From Gammaproteobacteria bacterium (lineage in GTDB: Bacteria; Pseudomonadota; Gammaproteobacteria; Chromatiales; Chromatiaceae): DNA of 64,000 nt. The stretch covers positions 26,267 through 90,266 of the forward strand of contig RZZN01000008.1 of the NCBI GenBank assembly GCA_009929855.1. Reading direction: 5' to 3'. The notes below the pieces were generated by a model that was not told the DNA's origin, did not search any database, and saw nothing but the letters and a program-made list of their open reading frames with translations. Shown in pieces: positions 19,616 through 28,086 of the stretch (position 1 is its first letter; the number at the start of each line of letters is the position of its first letter). The translations under genes were made by a program, and so were the position numbers.

Positions 19616-19789
19616 GGCGGGATCGGCTGCGCGGGTGCATCGTCAGGTCAACGAGATCCATCGTTTGAGCGAGCGATACCTTTGCTTGCCGTCCCCACGA
19701 AACGATGGGCGTCTACCTGCACTGATTCGCATGGCAGTCACCCGCATCCATGAACTATCGACATAGGGTCATTTCGAATCTTGAAAACC

Positions 19790-20125
19790 ATGGATCTCAC
19801 AAAACGTATCGGACAACGCCTGCGTGCAGCCCGACATGACCAGAAACTCAGCCTGTCGGAGCTCTCCGCCCGCACTGGCTCGCTCTCCAAGTCCAGGATC
19901 AGCAATTATGAGCAGGGCATCCGGCGCATGGGCCTGGAAGAGGCGCAGGAGTTGGCGAATGCGCTCGGGACGGTGACCCCGACCTATCTACTCTGTCTGG
20001 AAGACACGGATCCGCTCACCCAGCAGGAGCGTGAGCTGGTTCAGTATTTCCGCCATGCCGACGAGCGCGGACGCGAGACCATCCTGAAGATGGCCGCGGC
20101 TCAATCGGATTTCACCATCGAGTAA
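19790..20125 (+). CDS. XRE-family helix-turn-helix regulator
   Basis: The ATG at 19790 gives 111 residues; a TTG at 19781 could add three. Residues 3-60 are a Cro/C1-type helix-turn-helix (IGQRLRAARHDQKLSLSELS, then SKSRISNYEQGIRRM). The rest contains YFRHADERGRETILKMAA, common in small stand-alone repressors of Proteobacteria. Nothing phage-like surrounds it. The target is unknown. Confidence 0.85.
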   Translation: MDLTKRIGQRLRAARHDQKLSLSELSARTGSLSKSRISNYEQGIRRMGLEEAQELANALGTVTPTYLLCLEDTDPLTQQERELVQYFRHADERGRETILKMAAAQSDFTIE

Positions 20126-20201
20126 GTCGTTCCACGGGGTCGTCGGTTTGGTCCCGATCGCTCGCGGTCGAACCGATGCAAGCCCTGATTCCACGCGTGT
20201 A

Positions 20202-20232
20202 AAGCGCTGGCACCTGATCGGTGCCAGTGCTT
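20202..20232. terminator. Bidirectional hairpin between convergent genes
   Basis: A 13-base stem with one mismatch (AAGCGCTGGCACC / GGTGCCAGTGCTT) and a 5-base loop lies between the XRE gene, which ends at 20125, and the minus-strand antiporter gene ending at 20303. On the minus strand the stem runs into three T. This is the natural terminator for both sides. Confidence 0.65.
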
Positions 20233-20302
20233 GCTCCAGGTCTCGATCCAGATCGCGCCATCTCCTTGTCAGGTCGCGCGCGGAGCCATCCGCGAGTGCG
20301 TC

Positions 20303-22102
20303 TCAGCGTATGTAGAGCAGCAGGCTTGCCCCGAGCATGATGGCGACCCAGAGCACCATGCTGCCGGTGGGGCGGGTGCGTGCCAGTGCACCTTGAGGAC
20401 CATTGTGGGCCGCAAGCGCGTCGATCAGACGCGCTGTCGCGGCGCGCGCGCGCCCTTCTAGACGAGCATGCGCGCTTGCGACACGATCGGCGAGCCGCAG
20501 ACCCAGTGCATGAAATGACCTGCGGTAGAACCAATCGAGGTCGAGACTGATCGTCAGTGTGCGTTTCATCTGATCGAGCATCACGAAGAAGGCGAAACCG
20601 GCGAACAAGAGCAGCTGCAGCTGAGTCATCACATGCTCGAATGTGTAGGGTCGATAGGTCACCGGATAGGGGAGGATGGCATAGAGCAGGCCGGGGAAGA
20701 CACCGATCAGGATGCAGAGCCCCGAGAGCAGCCACATGGCCGCGCGCATGGTCTGGGGCGGCTCGGCGGGGCGCAAGCCGGAGTCGCGCTGGAAGAAGAC
20801 GAACCAGGGAAACTTGATGCCGGCGTGGAGAAAGACGCCGGCCGAGGCAGCGAGCAAGAGTAGCCAGACGATCAGCAATCCCTCATCGGCCGCCGCGGAG
20901 GTCTCGAGTGACTTGGTCACGAATCCGGACGTCAACGGGAAGGCCGAGATCGCGAGTGCCCCGACGATGCCGTGCATGGCGGTGATGGGCATGCTCTGGA
21001 AGAGACCACCCAGATCGGTGCACTTGCGCTTGCCGGTCATCAGCAGGACGCCACCAGCCGACATCAGCAGCAGCGCCTTGTAGATGATATGGGCGAAGGC
21101 GTGGGCGGCGGCGCCATTCAGGGCCAGCTCGGTGCCGATGCCGATGGCGCAGACCATGAATCCGACTTGGTTGACGATGCTGTAGGCCAGGATACGCCGC
21201 ATGTCATTCTCCAGCAGCGCGTAGATGATGCCGTAGAAGACCATGTAGAGACCGATCCAGATGAGGATCTCGGTGCCAGGGAAGACCATCAGCAGGGCAA
21301 AGACCGCGGTCTTGGTGGTGAAGGCCGAGAGGACCACCATGCCGCTCGGGGTGGCCTCGGGATAGGCGTCGGGGATCCAGGCCGAGAGAGGCGGCGCGCC
21401 AGCATTGACCAGGAAACCGATCAGGATGAGGATCGCGGGCCAGCTGTCGGTGCCCAGCGGGGTCAGGGCGAGCGAGCCGGTCTCGACGAGATGTCCGACG
21501 ATGCCCGCCATGAGCACGACGCCCCCCAGCAGATGCACGAGCAGATAGCGCAGACTCGCGCCGCGCGCGCGCGCGGTGCCGGCGGCGAAGATGATGGTGG
21601 TGGAGCCCAGGGCCATCAGCTCCCAATAGATGAAGAGCGTGAGCAGATCACCGGCGAAGGTGACGCCGATCGCCGATCCCGCGTAGAGTAGTGTCGCAGT
21701 GACCTCCAATGGTCGGGCCTGGCCGAGACCATAGAGCCCACCGGCAAAGGCCATGATGGCGAAGACGGTGGCGAATAGCCGGCCCTCGGCCGTCGCATGG
21801 ACCGGCGCGAGCCGAGCGTCGAGAAAGCCGATCGACAGGCTGGCATCGGCCGGGACCAGCCAGACCAGGACCAGGGTCAGGATGGGCAGCCCCAGCACCA
21901 AGGCGCGGCGGGTCTCGGCGGTCACGAATGGAATGAGCGCGGCGCCAAGGATCATCACCAGGCCGGGTGGAAAGAGGCGCCACAACAGCAGTGATCCCAA
22001 TGCCAGGAGCGTGAGTGCGGTGGCGATCGGCTTGCGGTGCGCCGTTTCTCGCACCGGTCTCGCAAGCACGCCGAGCATGGGCGGCAAGGCTGGCTTAAGC
22101 AT
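20303..22102 (-). CDS. Mrp/complex I-type proton channel subunit, divergent D paralog
   Basis: This 599-residue, multi-helix membrane protein belongs to the NuoM/MrpD family of proton-conducting subunits (FIYWELMALGSTTIIFAAGT with the conserved TM5 glutamate; AFTTKTAVFAL with the TM8 lysine). At the place where the other two D subunits have ALKLAMFPLHLWLP or GKAALMPLHRWLP it reads VNAGAPPLSAWIPDAY, so the TM7 lysine is an asparagine. The start at 22102 overlaps the preceding small gene. It is the last gene of the ten-gene cluster, and the third D-type subunit. Confidence 0.85.
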   Translation of the reverse strand: MLKPALPPMLGVLARPVRETAHRKPIATALTLLALGSLLLWRLFPPGLVMILGAALIPFVTAETRRALVLGLPILTLVLVWLVPADASLSIGFLDARLAPVHATAEGRLFATVFAIMAFAGGLYGLGQARPLEVTATLLYAGSAIGVTFAGDLLTLFIYWELMALGSTTIIFAAGTARARGASLRYLLVHLLGGVVLMAGIVGHLVETGSLALTPLGTDSWPAILILIGFLVNAGAPPLSAWIPDAYPEATPSGMVVLSAFTTKTAVFALLMVFPGTEILIWIGLYMVFYGIIYALLENDMRRILAYSIVNQVGFMVCAIGIGTELALNGAAAHAFAHIIYKALLLMSAGGVLLMTGKRKCTDLGGLFQSMPITAMHGIVGALAISAFPLTSGFVTKSLETSAAADEGLLIVWLLLLAASAGVFLHAGIKFPWFVFFQRDSGLRPAEPPQTMRAAMWLLSGLCILIGVFPGLLYAILPYPVTYRPYTFEHVMTQLQLLLFAGFAFFVMLDQMKRTLTISLDLDWFYRRSFHALGLRLADRVASAHARLEGRARAATARLIDALAAHNGPQGALARTRPTGSMVLWVAIMLGASLLLYIR

Positions 22103-22355
22103 CGTAGTAGGTATCGTCGCGCTTGATGAAACGGCCAAGAAACTTGGCCAGGGCCACCATCCAGGCGCAGCTGATGAATCCGAACCAGGCGAAGAAACCC
22201 GGACTGGTATCCAGGCTGAAGCGCTCCGCCGGAAAATGATGATGCACCTGGATGAAGAGACCCGGCAGCAGTGTCAGCGCCAGGATCGTGATCTGAATCG
22301 CCCAAAGCTTCGGTCGATTCTCCTTGCGATAGAGCCAGTGTATCTGTTCGGCCAT
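22095..22355 (-). CDS. Small two-helix membrane protein of the Mrp-like cluster
   Basis: The 86-residue protein has two hydrophobic segments (about 18-35 and 50-70) and charged ends. The start at 22355 has a GAGGA ribosome site; its stop overlaps the next start. It lies between two D-type antiporter genes and does not resemble MrpC, F or G. I do not recognise the family. Its place in the operon suggests a structural or accessory part of the membrane complex. Confidence 0.7.
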   Translation of the reverse strand: MAEQIHWLYRKENRPKLWAIQITILALTLLPGLFIQVHHHFPAERFSLDTSPGFFAWFGFISCAWMVALAKFLGRFIKRDDTYYDA

Positions 22356-22536
22356 GGAGGATCCTCTGCTTGCAAAGCCCGTCCGTGCGTGCTCGACGAG
22401 GCGACGTTTCGATTCAGATCGAGCGGGCAGCATCTCCCGATGCCTGCCGATGGCCGGGCCCACTCGATCAGCCAGCGCACGCGATTCGGCTTGCCACCGC
22501 CCGGCACGCGCATCCCCAGGATCCCTGCCACGCGCC

Positions 22537-24003
22537 TCAGTCCGCAACCATCGCCCGCGCCAGATCCAATGGGATCTGATGGAAGAAGAAGAGCAGGATC
22601 GTCAGTGTCGCGGTGGCGGTGAGGGCGATCAGGATCGGTCGTGGCGCCTCGCCGTGGTGAGCGGGCGGGGCCGCCGGATCGGGCGGGCTGAAGGCGCGCA
22701 CCAGGATTGGCAAGAAATAGGCCGCGTTCAACAGCGTCGAGAGGATGATGACCATCACGACCAATATCCGATCCGTCTCGAAGGCGCCGAGCAACAGGTA
22801 CCACTTGGAGAGAAAACCCGCTGCCGGTGGTACCCCGATCATGGAGAGCGCGCCGATCGCGAAGGCACCCATGGTCCAGGGCATACGCCAGCCGATGCCT
22901 TGAAGCTGCGAGATCTCGGTCTTGTGCGCGGCCGTGTAGATCGCGCCGGCGGCGAAGAACAAGGTGATCTTGCCGAAGGCGTGGGCCGCGATGTGCATGG
23001 CCGCGCCGATCGCCGAGATGGGGGCGAGGATGGCCGCGCCCAGGGTGACATACGCCAGTTGACTGACCGTCGAGTAGGCGAGTCGCTTCTTCAGATTGTC
23101 CTGACGCAGCGCGATCAGCGAGGCCAGGATGATGGTCAAGCTGGCCACGTAGAGCAGCCACTCTGCCCAGGACTCCCCGGAGAGTGTCTCGATCCCGAAG
23201 ATGTAGAGGATCACCTTGAGGATGCTGAAGACGCCCGCCTTGACCACGGCCACGGCATGCAAGAGTGCGCTGACCGGAGTCGGTGCCACCATCGCGGCCG
23301 GCAGCCAGCGGTGCAGTGGCATCAATGCGGCCTTGCCGATCCCGAACATGAAGAGTCCGAGCAGGAGTCCGAGCAAGGGTCCTTCAAGCGTCCCGGCGAG
23401 GATGCCCCCGGGGACGAAATCGGTGGTGCCGGTCAGGGCCCAGGTCCAGACGATCGCCGGCAGGAGCAGACCGATCGAGGTGGCGATCAACAATCCGAGA
23501 TAGGTCCGCCCGCCTTGCTGTGCCGCCTGATCGCCCTTGTGGGTGACGAGCGGGTAGGTCGAGAGTGTCAGGATCTCGTAGAAGATGAAGAGGGTGACGA
23601 GATTGGCCGAGAAGGCCAGGCCCAGCGTGGCCCAGATCGAGAGCGCGAAGAAGACATAGAACCGGGTTTGGTGTCCTTCGCGATTCCCGCGCATGTAGCC
23701 GATCGAGTAGAGCGAGGCGATCGGCCAGAGGAGGGTGGCGATGGTGGCGAACAGCATGCCGAGCGGCTCGACGTGGAACGCGACCCTGATGCCGGGGATG
23801 ATCTCGCCGAGTGTCCAAGTCGGACGGGCGCCGCCGAGGACGCTTGCCAGTAGGCTCGAGACGATCAACAGGAGCAGGCTGGCGGTGATCAGGGTGACGG
23901 CCTCGCGCCGGTTGGGCCAGTGGCGGGCGAGGAGGATCCCGAGCACCCCGAGCAGGGGCAATGTCAGCGCCAGGATGATGCGCAAGGCGTCCCAGTCCAT
24001 CAT
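22537..24003 (-). CDS. Mrp/complex I-type proton channel subunit, second D
   Basis: The 488-residue membrane protein is a NuoL/M/N- and MrpD-like subunit of about 14 helices. It shows LFIFYEILTLSTYPLVTHKG with the TM5 glutamate, and FGIGKAALMPLHRWLP plus LLHAVAVVKAGVF with the TM7 and TM8 lysines. The start sits in an ATGATG that overlaps the preceding gene stop; 24003 is preferred, 24000 is possible. The 181 bases after its stop (22356-22536) hold no recognisable gene. Confidence 0.88.
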   Translation of the reverse strand: MMDWDALRIILALTLPLLGVLGILLARHWPNRREAVTLITASLLLLIVSSLLASVLGGARPTWTLGEIIPGIRVAFHVEPLGMLFATIATLLWPIASLYSIGYMRGNREGHQTRFYVFFALSIWATLGLAFSANLVTLFIFYEILTLSTYPLVTHKGDQAAQQGGRTYLGLLIATSIGLLLPAIVWTWALTGTTDFVPGGILAGTLEGPLLGLLLGLFMFGIGKAALMPLHRWLPAAMVAPTPVSALLHAVAVVKAGVFSILKVILYIFGIETLSGESWAEWLLYVASLTIILASLIALRQDNLKKRLAYSTVSQLAYVTLGAAILAPISAIGAAMHIAAHAFGKITLFFAAGAIYTAAHKTEISQLQGIGWRMPWTMGAFAIGALSMIGVPPAAGFLSKWYLLLGAFETDRILVVMVIILSTLLNAAYFLPILVRAFSPPDPAAPPAHHGEAPRPILIALTATATLTILLFFFHQIPLDLARAMVAD

Positions 24004-25478
24004 CCAGCTCCGAACAGGGTGCGCGCCGCCGCACCACCAAAGCCAGTGGTGAGACTCGAGTCGATGCCGAAATAGAGATTGGCGAGCACCAGGATCCAGG
24101 TTGGCGCCAGCAACGAGATGGGCGCCTCGGACACGACGAGCGCGCCGCTGGGGCGCTCGCGGAAGTAGGCCGATTCCACCACTCGCCAGATGTAGACCAC
24201 CGCGATCAGCGAGCTGATCAACACCAGCACGACCAGTGGCCACCAGCCACGCTCCATGGCCGCGAGGATCAGGTACCACTTGGAGAGGAATCCCACGGTG
24301 AGCGGAACTCCGATCAGACTCAAGCCGCCGATCACGAATGCCGCCATGGTCAGAGGCATCTGCCGGGCGATCCCCGCCAGCTCATCGAGATCGCTGCTGC
24401 CGATGCGATAGATGATGGCGCCCAGGGCGAGAAAGAGTGCGCCCTTCATCATGGCGTGATTGAAGATGTGCAAGAGTGAGGCGGTGAGTCCAGTGAGGCT
24501 GGCCATGCCGAGGCCCAACATCATGTAGCCGATCTGCGCGACCGATGAATAGGCCAGCAGACGCTTGACATCTTGCTGGAAGACTGCGGCCACCGAGGCG
24601 ATCAGGACACCCGCCGCGGCGAACGGGAGCAGGAGCCATTCCAGATGCATGGCGGTGAAGCTGAAACCCCCGCCGAAGACCGTATAGATGAATCGGATCA
24701 TCGCGTAGAGCGCGACCTTGGTCGCAGTGGCCGCCAGGAAGGCGGTCACGACCGATGGGGCGAAGGTATAGGCGTTGGGGAGCCAGAGATGCAATGGAAA
24801 CATGGCCAGCTTCAGGGCCAGACCCACCGTGATGAAGGCGAATGCTGTGCGGAGGGTGCGGCTGTGCTCCAGTGGGTCGATCCGCTGCGCCAGATCGGCC
24901 ATGTTGAGCGTGCCGGTCATCATGTAGAGTAGGCCCACCCCGATGATGAAGAAGGTCGCGCCGATCGTGCCCATGATGAGGTATTGATAGGCCGCGGTGA
25001 GCGCTCGGCGGTCCTTGCCGAGACTGATCAGCGCGTAGGTCGAGAGTGAGGAGACCTCCAGCAATACGAAGAGATTGAAGGCATCGCCGGTGATGGTCAT
25101 GCCGAGCAGGCCGGCGAGACACAGCAGCAGCAGCGTGAACACCAGCGTCTGCTGCTCGGGGGGGATCTCTCGCTCCACGCTGCGTCTGGCGTAGGGGATC
25201 ACGAGCGCGGCGATCAGCGAGACCATCAGCAAGACATAGGCCGAGAGGCGATCGACCACCAACTCGATGCCCCAGGGTGCCGGCCAATCACCGAAGGCAT
25301 AACGGATGACCTCGCCATCCTTGACCAGCCAGGCCAGGGTGAGGCTGATGGCCAACCCGATCCAAGCGATGAGCGTGGTGAGCAACCAGGCGCCACGCCC
25401 ACGTCCGAGGAGCAGACAAAGCGGCGCGCCCAGCAGTGGCAGCACCACTTGCAGGGCCGGAAGGTTCTCGGTGATCAC
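24000..25478 (-). CDS. mrpD: Na+/H+ antiporter subunit MrpD
   Basis: The 492-residue protein is the canonical MrpD of this cluster. It carries FVLLEVSSLSTYALISLGKD (TM5 glutamate), ALKLAMFPLHLWLPNAY (TM7 lysine) and ATKVALYAMIR (TM8 lysine). A GTG start at 25478 overlaps the MrpC stop in GTGA; the frame is open upstream but that part is the shadow of MrpC. It is expected to form a proton channel in the inner membrane, driving Na+ or K+ exchange. Confidence 0.92.
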   Translation of the reverse strand: MITENLPALQVVLPLLGAPLCLLLGRGRGAWLLTTLIAWIGLAISLTLAWLVKDGEVIRYAFGDWPAPWGIELVVDRLSAYVLLMVSLIAALVIPYARRSVEREIPPEQQTLVFTLLLLCLAGLLGMTITGDAFNLFVLLEVSSLSTYALISLGKDRRALTAAYQYLIMGTIGATFFIIGVGLLYMMTGTLNMADLAQRIDPLEHSRTLRTAFAFITVGLALKLAMFPLHLWLPNAYTFAPSVVTAFLAATATKVALYAMIRFIYTVFGGGFSFTAMHLEWLLLPFAAAGVLIASVAAVFQQDVKRLLAYSSVAQIGYMMLGLGMASLTGLTASLLHIFNHAMMKGALFLALGAIIYRIGSSDLDELAGIARQMPLTMAAFVIGGLSLIGVPLTVGFLSKWYLILAAMERGWWPLVVLVLISSLIAVVYIWRVVESAYFRERPSGALVVSEAPISLLAPTWILVLANLYFGIDSSLTTGFGGAAARTLFGAG

Positions 25479-25828
25479 GCGCGCTTGTCCTTGGCGTAGA
25501 TCTCGTCCTCCTCGACGGTTCCGTAGGCATCCTTGATGCGCACCGCGAGCGCGAGACCCAGGGCCGTGGTGGCCACCCCCACGACGATGGCCGTGAGGAT
25601 CAACACGTGTGGCAGTGGATTGGAATAGACCGCGCCCTCGACATGCAGGATGGGCGCGGTTCCGCCGGCGACCTTGCCCATCGAGATGTAGAGCAGGAAG
25701 ACCGAGGTTTGAAAGACGTTGAGACCAATGATCTTGGTGACCAGGTTGCCGCGGGCGATGACCACATAGAAGCCGATCATCATCAGGATGAAGATGACCC
25801 AATAATTGAACTTGCCGAGTAGCTCCAT
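25475..25828 (-). CDS. mrpC: Na+/H+ antiporter subunit MrpC
   Basis: This 117-residue, three-helix protein is the NuoK-like subunit (ARGNLVTKIIGLNVFQTSVF, then DPLPHVLILTAIVV-type ending seen here as NPLPHVLILTAIVVGVATTA). The start at 25828 follows the MrpB stop by one base. The C-terminal tail is charged. It sits in the membrane between MrpB and MrpD of this cluster. Confidence 0.93.
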   Translation of the reverse strand: MELLGKFNYWVIFILMMIGFYVVIARGNLVTKIIGLNVFQTSVFLLYISMGKVAGGTAPILHVEGAVYSNPLPHVLILTAIVVGVATTALGLALAVRIKDAYGTVEEDEIYAKDKRA

Positions 25829-25829
25829 C

Positions 25830-26246
25830 TCAGTCCAACCGTGCCATGAAGGCATAGAAGATCATCAGCATGACCGATGCGACGGTGATGCCGACACCCA
25901 ACTCGACGAACAGGATCCCGTAATGCTGGCCGTGCAGTGGATCATGGGCCAAGACCGAGTAGTTGAGATAGTGCCCACCGCGCAGCATGCCCAGCAGACC
26001 GACGCCACCGTAGATCAGGACCCCGATGGCCATCAGCGGTCTGAGCAGGGCTGGCGGGACCAGTGCCATGGCATGCTCCAGGCCGACTGCGAGCGCGTAC
26101 AGGATGATCCCGGCGGCAAAGATGACCCCGGCCTGAAAGCCGCCGCCTGGACCGAAGTCGCCATGGAATTGCACATAGAGCGCGAAGAGCAGGATGAAGG
26201 GGAAGAGCAGCTTGGCGATGACGCCAATGATCTCGTCCTTATCCAT
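25830..26246 (-). CDS. mrpB: Na+/H+ antiporter subunit MrpB
   Basis: The 138-residue, four-helix protein matches MrpB (FALYVQFHGDFGPGGGFQAGV is the family signature). The start at 26246 (MDKDEIIGVIAK) is preferred over an upstream in-frame start because it removes an arginine-rich leader that is the shadow of the preceding gene. The gene overlaps that preceding gene by 8 bases. Confidence 0.92.
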   Translation of the reverse strand: MDKDEIIGVIAKLLFPFILLFALYVQFHGDFGPGGGFQAGVIFAAGIILYALAVGLEHAMALVPPALLRPLMAIGVLIYGGVGLLGMLRGGHYLNYSVLAHDPLHGQHYGILFVELGVGITVASVMLMIFYAFMARLD

Positions 26247-26829
26247 GCTCGCTCTCCGACTCGCTCGGGCGGCTGGCATCCTCGGGCGACTGGGCGCGCG
26301 TCGGCGCGCGGCGCCGGATGCCCAACAGCGCCAGCACGCCGACGCCAGCGGTGAAGATCACCGCGGTCTCTCCGAGCGTGTCGAAGCCGCGGTAGGAGGC
26401 CAGGATCGAGGTGACCATATTCGGCATCCCGATCTCGTGTGGAGAATCCTCGATATAGCGGGGCGCCACGTGTTGATGGACAGGGGCCAATGGATCACCG
26501 AAGCGCGGCATGTCCGCAGTGCCCCAGATCAGGACCGCGCCGGTGACGATGACCACGGTCATCGGCAACGCAACGGATTGTGCGCGCAGCCTCTGACGAT
26601 AGCCGGTGCGTGCCAGGGTCGTCAGCACCAGGACAGTGGAGATGCCAGCGCCGACCGCGGCCTCGGTGAAGGCCACGTCCACCGCGTCCAAGGTGATGAA
26701 GAGGCTGGCGGCGAGCAGGCTGTAGATGCTGAACAGCATGGTCACCGCGAAGAGGCTTCTGATCCAGAGCGCCGCGGTGGCGGTGGCGACCAGCATGAGC
26801 AGAAGCGCGACTGTGATCAGGTGCTCGAT
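26239..26829 (-). CDS. MrpA C-terminal/MbhDE-like subunit, non-canonical start
   Basis: The 196-residue protein corresponds to the C-terminal part of MrpA (MbhD/DUF4040-like: FAVTMLFSIYSLLAASLF, AFTEAAVGAGISTVLVL) followed by an MbhE-like segment (ASYRGFDTLGETAVIFTAGV). No ATG, GTG or TTG lies at its start. The best ribosome site (GAGGAG) is 7 bases before an ATC at 26829, which would start the protein just before the first helix; CTG at 26820 overlaps the MrpG stop and is the other choice. The first ATG would remove part of helix one. It replaces the long MrpA in this cluster. Confidence 0.82.
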   Translation of the reverse strand: MEHLITVALLLMLVATATAALWIRSLFAVTMLFSIYSLLAASLFITLDAVDVAFTEAAVGAGISTVLVLTTLARTGYRQRLRAQSVALPMTVVIVTGAVLIWGTADMPRFGDPLAPVHQHVAPRYIEDSPHEIGMPNMVTSILASYRGFDTLGETAVIFTAGVGVLALLGIRRRAPTRAQSPEDASRPSESESEHG

Positions 26830-27146
26830 GGCGGCTCTCCTCGCTGCGCAAGCTGTGGTTGCAAGCCATCCTGCCGCGCGGCGCGCGCGAGCGCGTGGCT
26901 CGCCGCCGGGCTGGTATGCCAGAGGAAGAGCAGGATGAAGACCAGCTTGACCGTGACCAGGGTGAATCCGGATTGGAGCATCAAGCCGCCCAAGATCAGT
27001 CCGGCGCTCAGGGTGTCGGTGACACCGACGGCGTGGATGCGGGTGTAGAAGTCGGGGAATCGAATCATTCCCCAGGCCCCGGAGACCCCGAGGAAGACCC
27101 CTCCGGCGAGCAGGACGGTGGTCAAGAGATCCCAGAGCAGGCTCAT
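26817..27146 (-). CDS. mrpG: Na+/H+ antiporter subunit MrpG
   Basis: The 109-residue protein is MrpG, with three helices and the motif GMIRFPDFYTRIHAVGVTDTLSAGLIL. The start at 27146 overlaps the mrpF stop in ATGA. Its C-terminal tail after the third helix is hydrophilic. It is one of the two small subunits beside MrpE. Confidence 0.92.
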   Translation of the reverse strand: MSLLWDLLTTVLLAGGVFLGVSGAWGMIRFPDFYTRIHAVGVTDTLSAGLILGGLMLQSGFTLVTVKLVFILLFLWHTSPAASHALARAARQDGLQPQLAQRGEPPSST

Positions 27147-27415
27147 CTCCCATTCTCCCGCGAGGTTCGCTCGACGAATTTCAGCAGGATGATCACACCG
27201 ATGAAATTCATCAGCGCATAGGTGATGGCGATATCGAGAAAATCCGGTCGATCGGTCAGGAAACCGTAGACCGCGAGGAGGAGCACGGTCTTGGTCCCGA
27301 AGGCATTGGCGGCCAGCACCCGGTCGTAGACGCTCGGACCGATGAAGCCACGGATCAATGCCAACAGCATCACGACAAGGATCCCGAGCGCGGCGCCGGC
27401 ATAGATCAGGGTCAT
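27143..27415 (-). CDS. mrpF: Na+/H+ antiporter subunit MrpF
   Basis: This 90-residue, three-helix subunit has the MrpF signature RGFIGPSVYDRVLAANAFGT with the arginine and aspartate in the first loop. The start at 27415 overlaps the mrpE stop. A long upstream in-frame extension is the antisense-like shadow of mrpE and is rejected. It is expected to sit beside MrpE and MrpG. Confidence 0.92.
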   Translation of the reverse strand: MTLIYAGAALGILVVMLLALIRGFIGPSVYDRVLAANAFGTKTVLLLAVYGFLTDRPDFLDIAITYALMNFIGVIILLKFVERTSRENGR

Positions 27416-27894
27416 CGCCTGCCTCGCTCGACCCAGCTGACACGTCGATCCATCTCGCCACGCCGCAGCTCCTCGAGCCCTTCTCGTGTCAGCGCGTGGA
27501 CGAGAACCTTGCCACCCGCGACCTCGATGGCCACCGTGCCCGGGGTGAGCGTGATCGATTGAGCGTAGATGGTCCGTCCGAGTGGGGTTTCTTGACTCAG
27601 CGCGAGCCGGTCCTGAGAGGGGCTGATCGGATAGCGCTCTGGCCACCAGATCCGTCGCACGACGTCTCGATTACTCTTGACGATCTCGATCATGAGCCAC
27701 CACCAGTAGGGGATCAGACGCCACACGGCCCCGAGGTTGGCTGTCTTGCTCGATGGCTGCGCGCGTACGCCGAGCCAAGCCACCAGCAAGGATGAGGTGA
27801 TTCCGAGGCCGATCAATAGACCATTGCTCCAGTAGCCCGAGAGCAGGAGCCAGAAGATCACGAGGGACGAAAACAGTACCAGGAAATAGGTCAT
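27412..27894 (-). CDS. mrpE: Na+/H+ antiporter subunit MrpE
   Basis: The 160-residue protein opens the ten-gene antiporter cluster. It has two or three N-terminal helices and the soluble MrpE domain with AQSITLTPGTVAIEV and the VHALTREGLEELRRGE ending. The ribosome site is weak. The gene order E-F-G-A'-B-C-D-D-x-D follows, all overlapping or within a few bases up to the small protein, so one transcript is likely. The 192 bases upstream (27895-28086) hold no gene I recognise. Confidence 0.92.
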   Translation of the reverse strand: MTYFLVLFSSLVIFWLLLSGYWSNGLLIGLGITSSLLVAWLGVRAQPSSKTANLGAVWRLIPYWWWLMIEIVKSNRDVVRRIWWPERYPISPSQDRLALSQETPLGRTIYAQSITLTPGTVAIEVAGGKVLVHALTREGLEELRRGEMDRRVSWVERGRR

Positions 27895-28086
27895 GTCGTG
27901 GTCGACCCGGTGATGTGCGGCATCTCATCGAGTGTCAATGCATCAGCCATTGAATCCGCTCGGTCACGACCACTGGAACCGCGACATCATCAGGTACTGA
28001 GCACGAACGGCGCTGATCGAGCATGGTAGGGGCCTATCGATGGATGATCAAGCCATTTGATGATGGCTCGCCCCGGTGCGCCCGGC

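Noticed and set aside
22354..23853. 499-codon plus-strand frame over the second D-type subunit
   Set aside because: It is antisense to a clear membrane subunit and its product is full of Asp/Glu/Gln/Arg with no motif.
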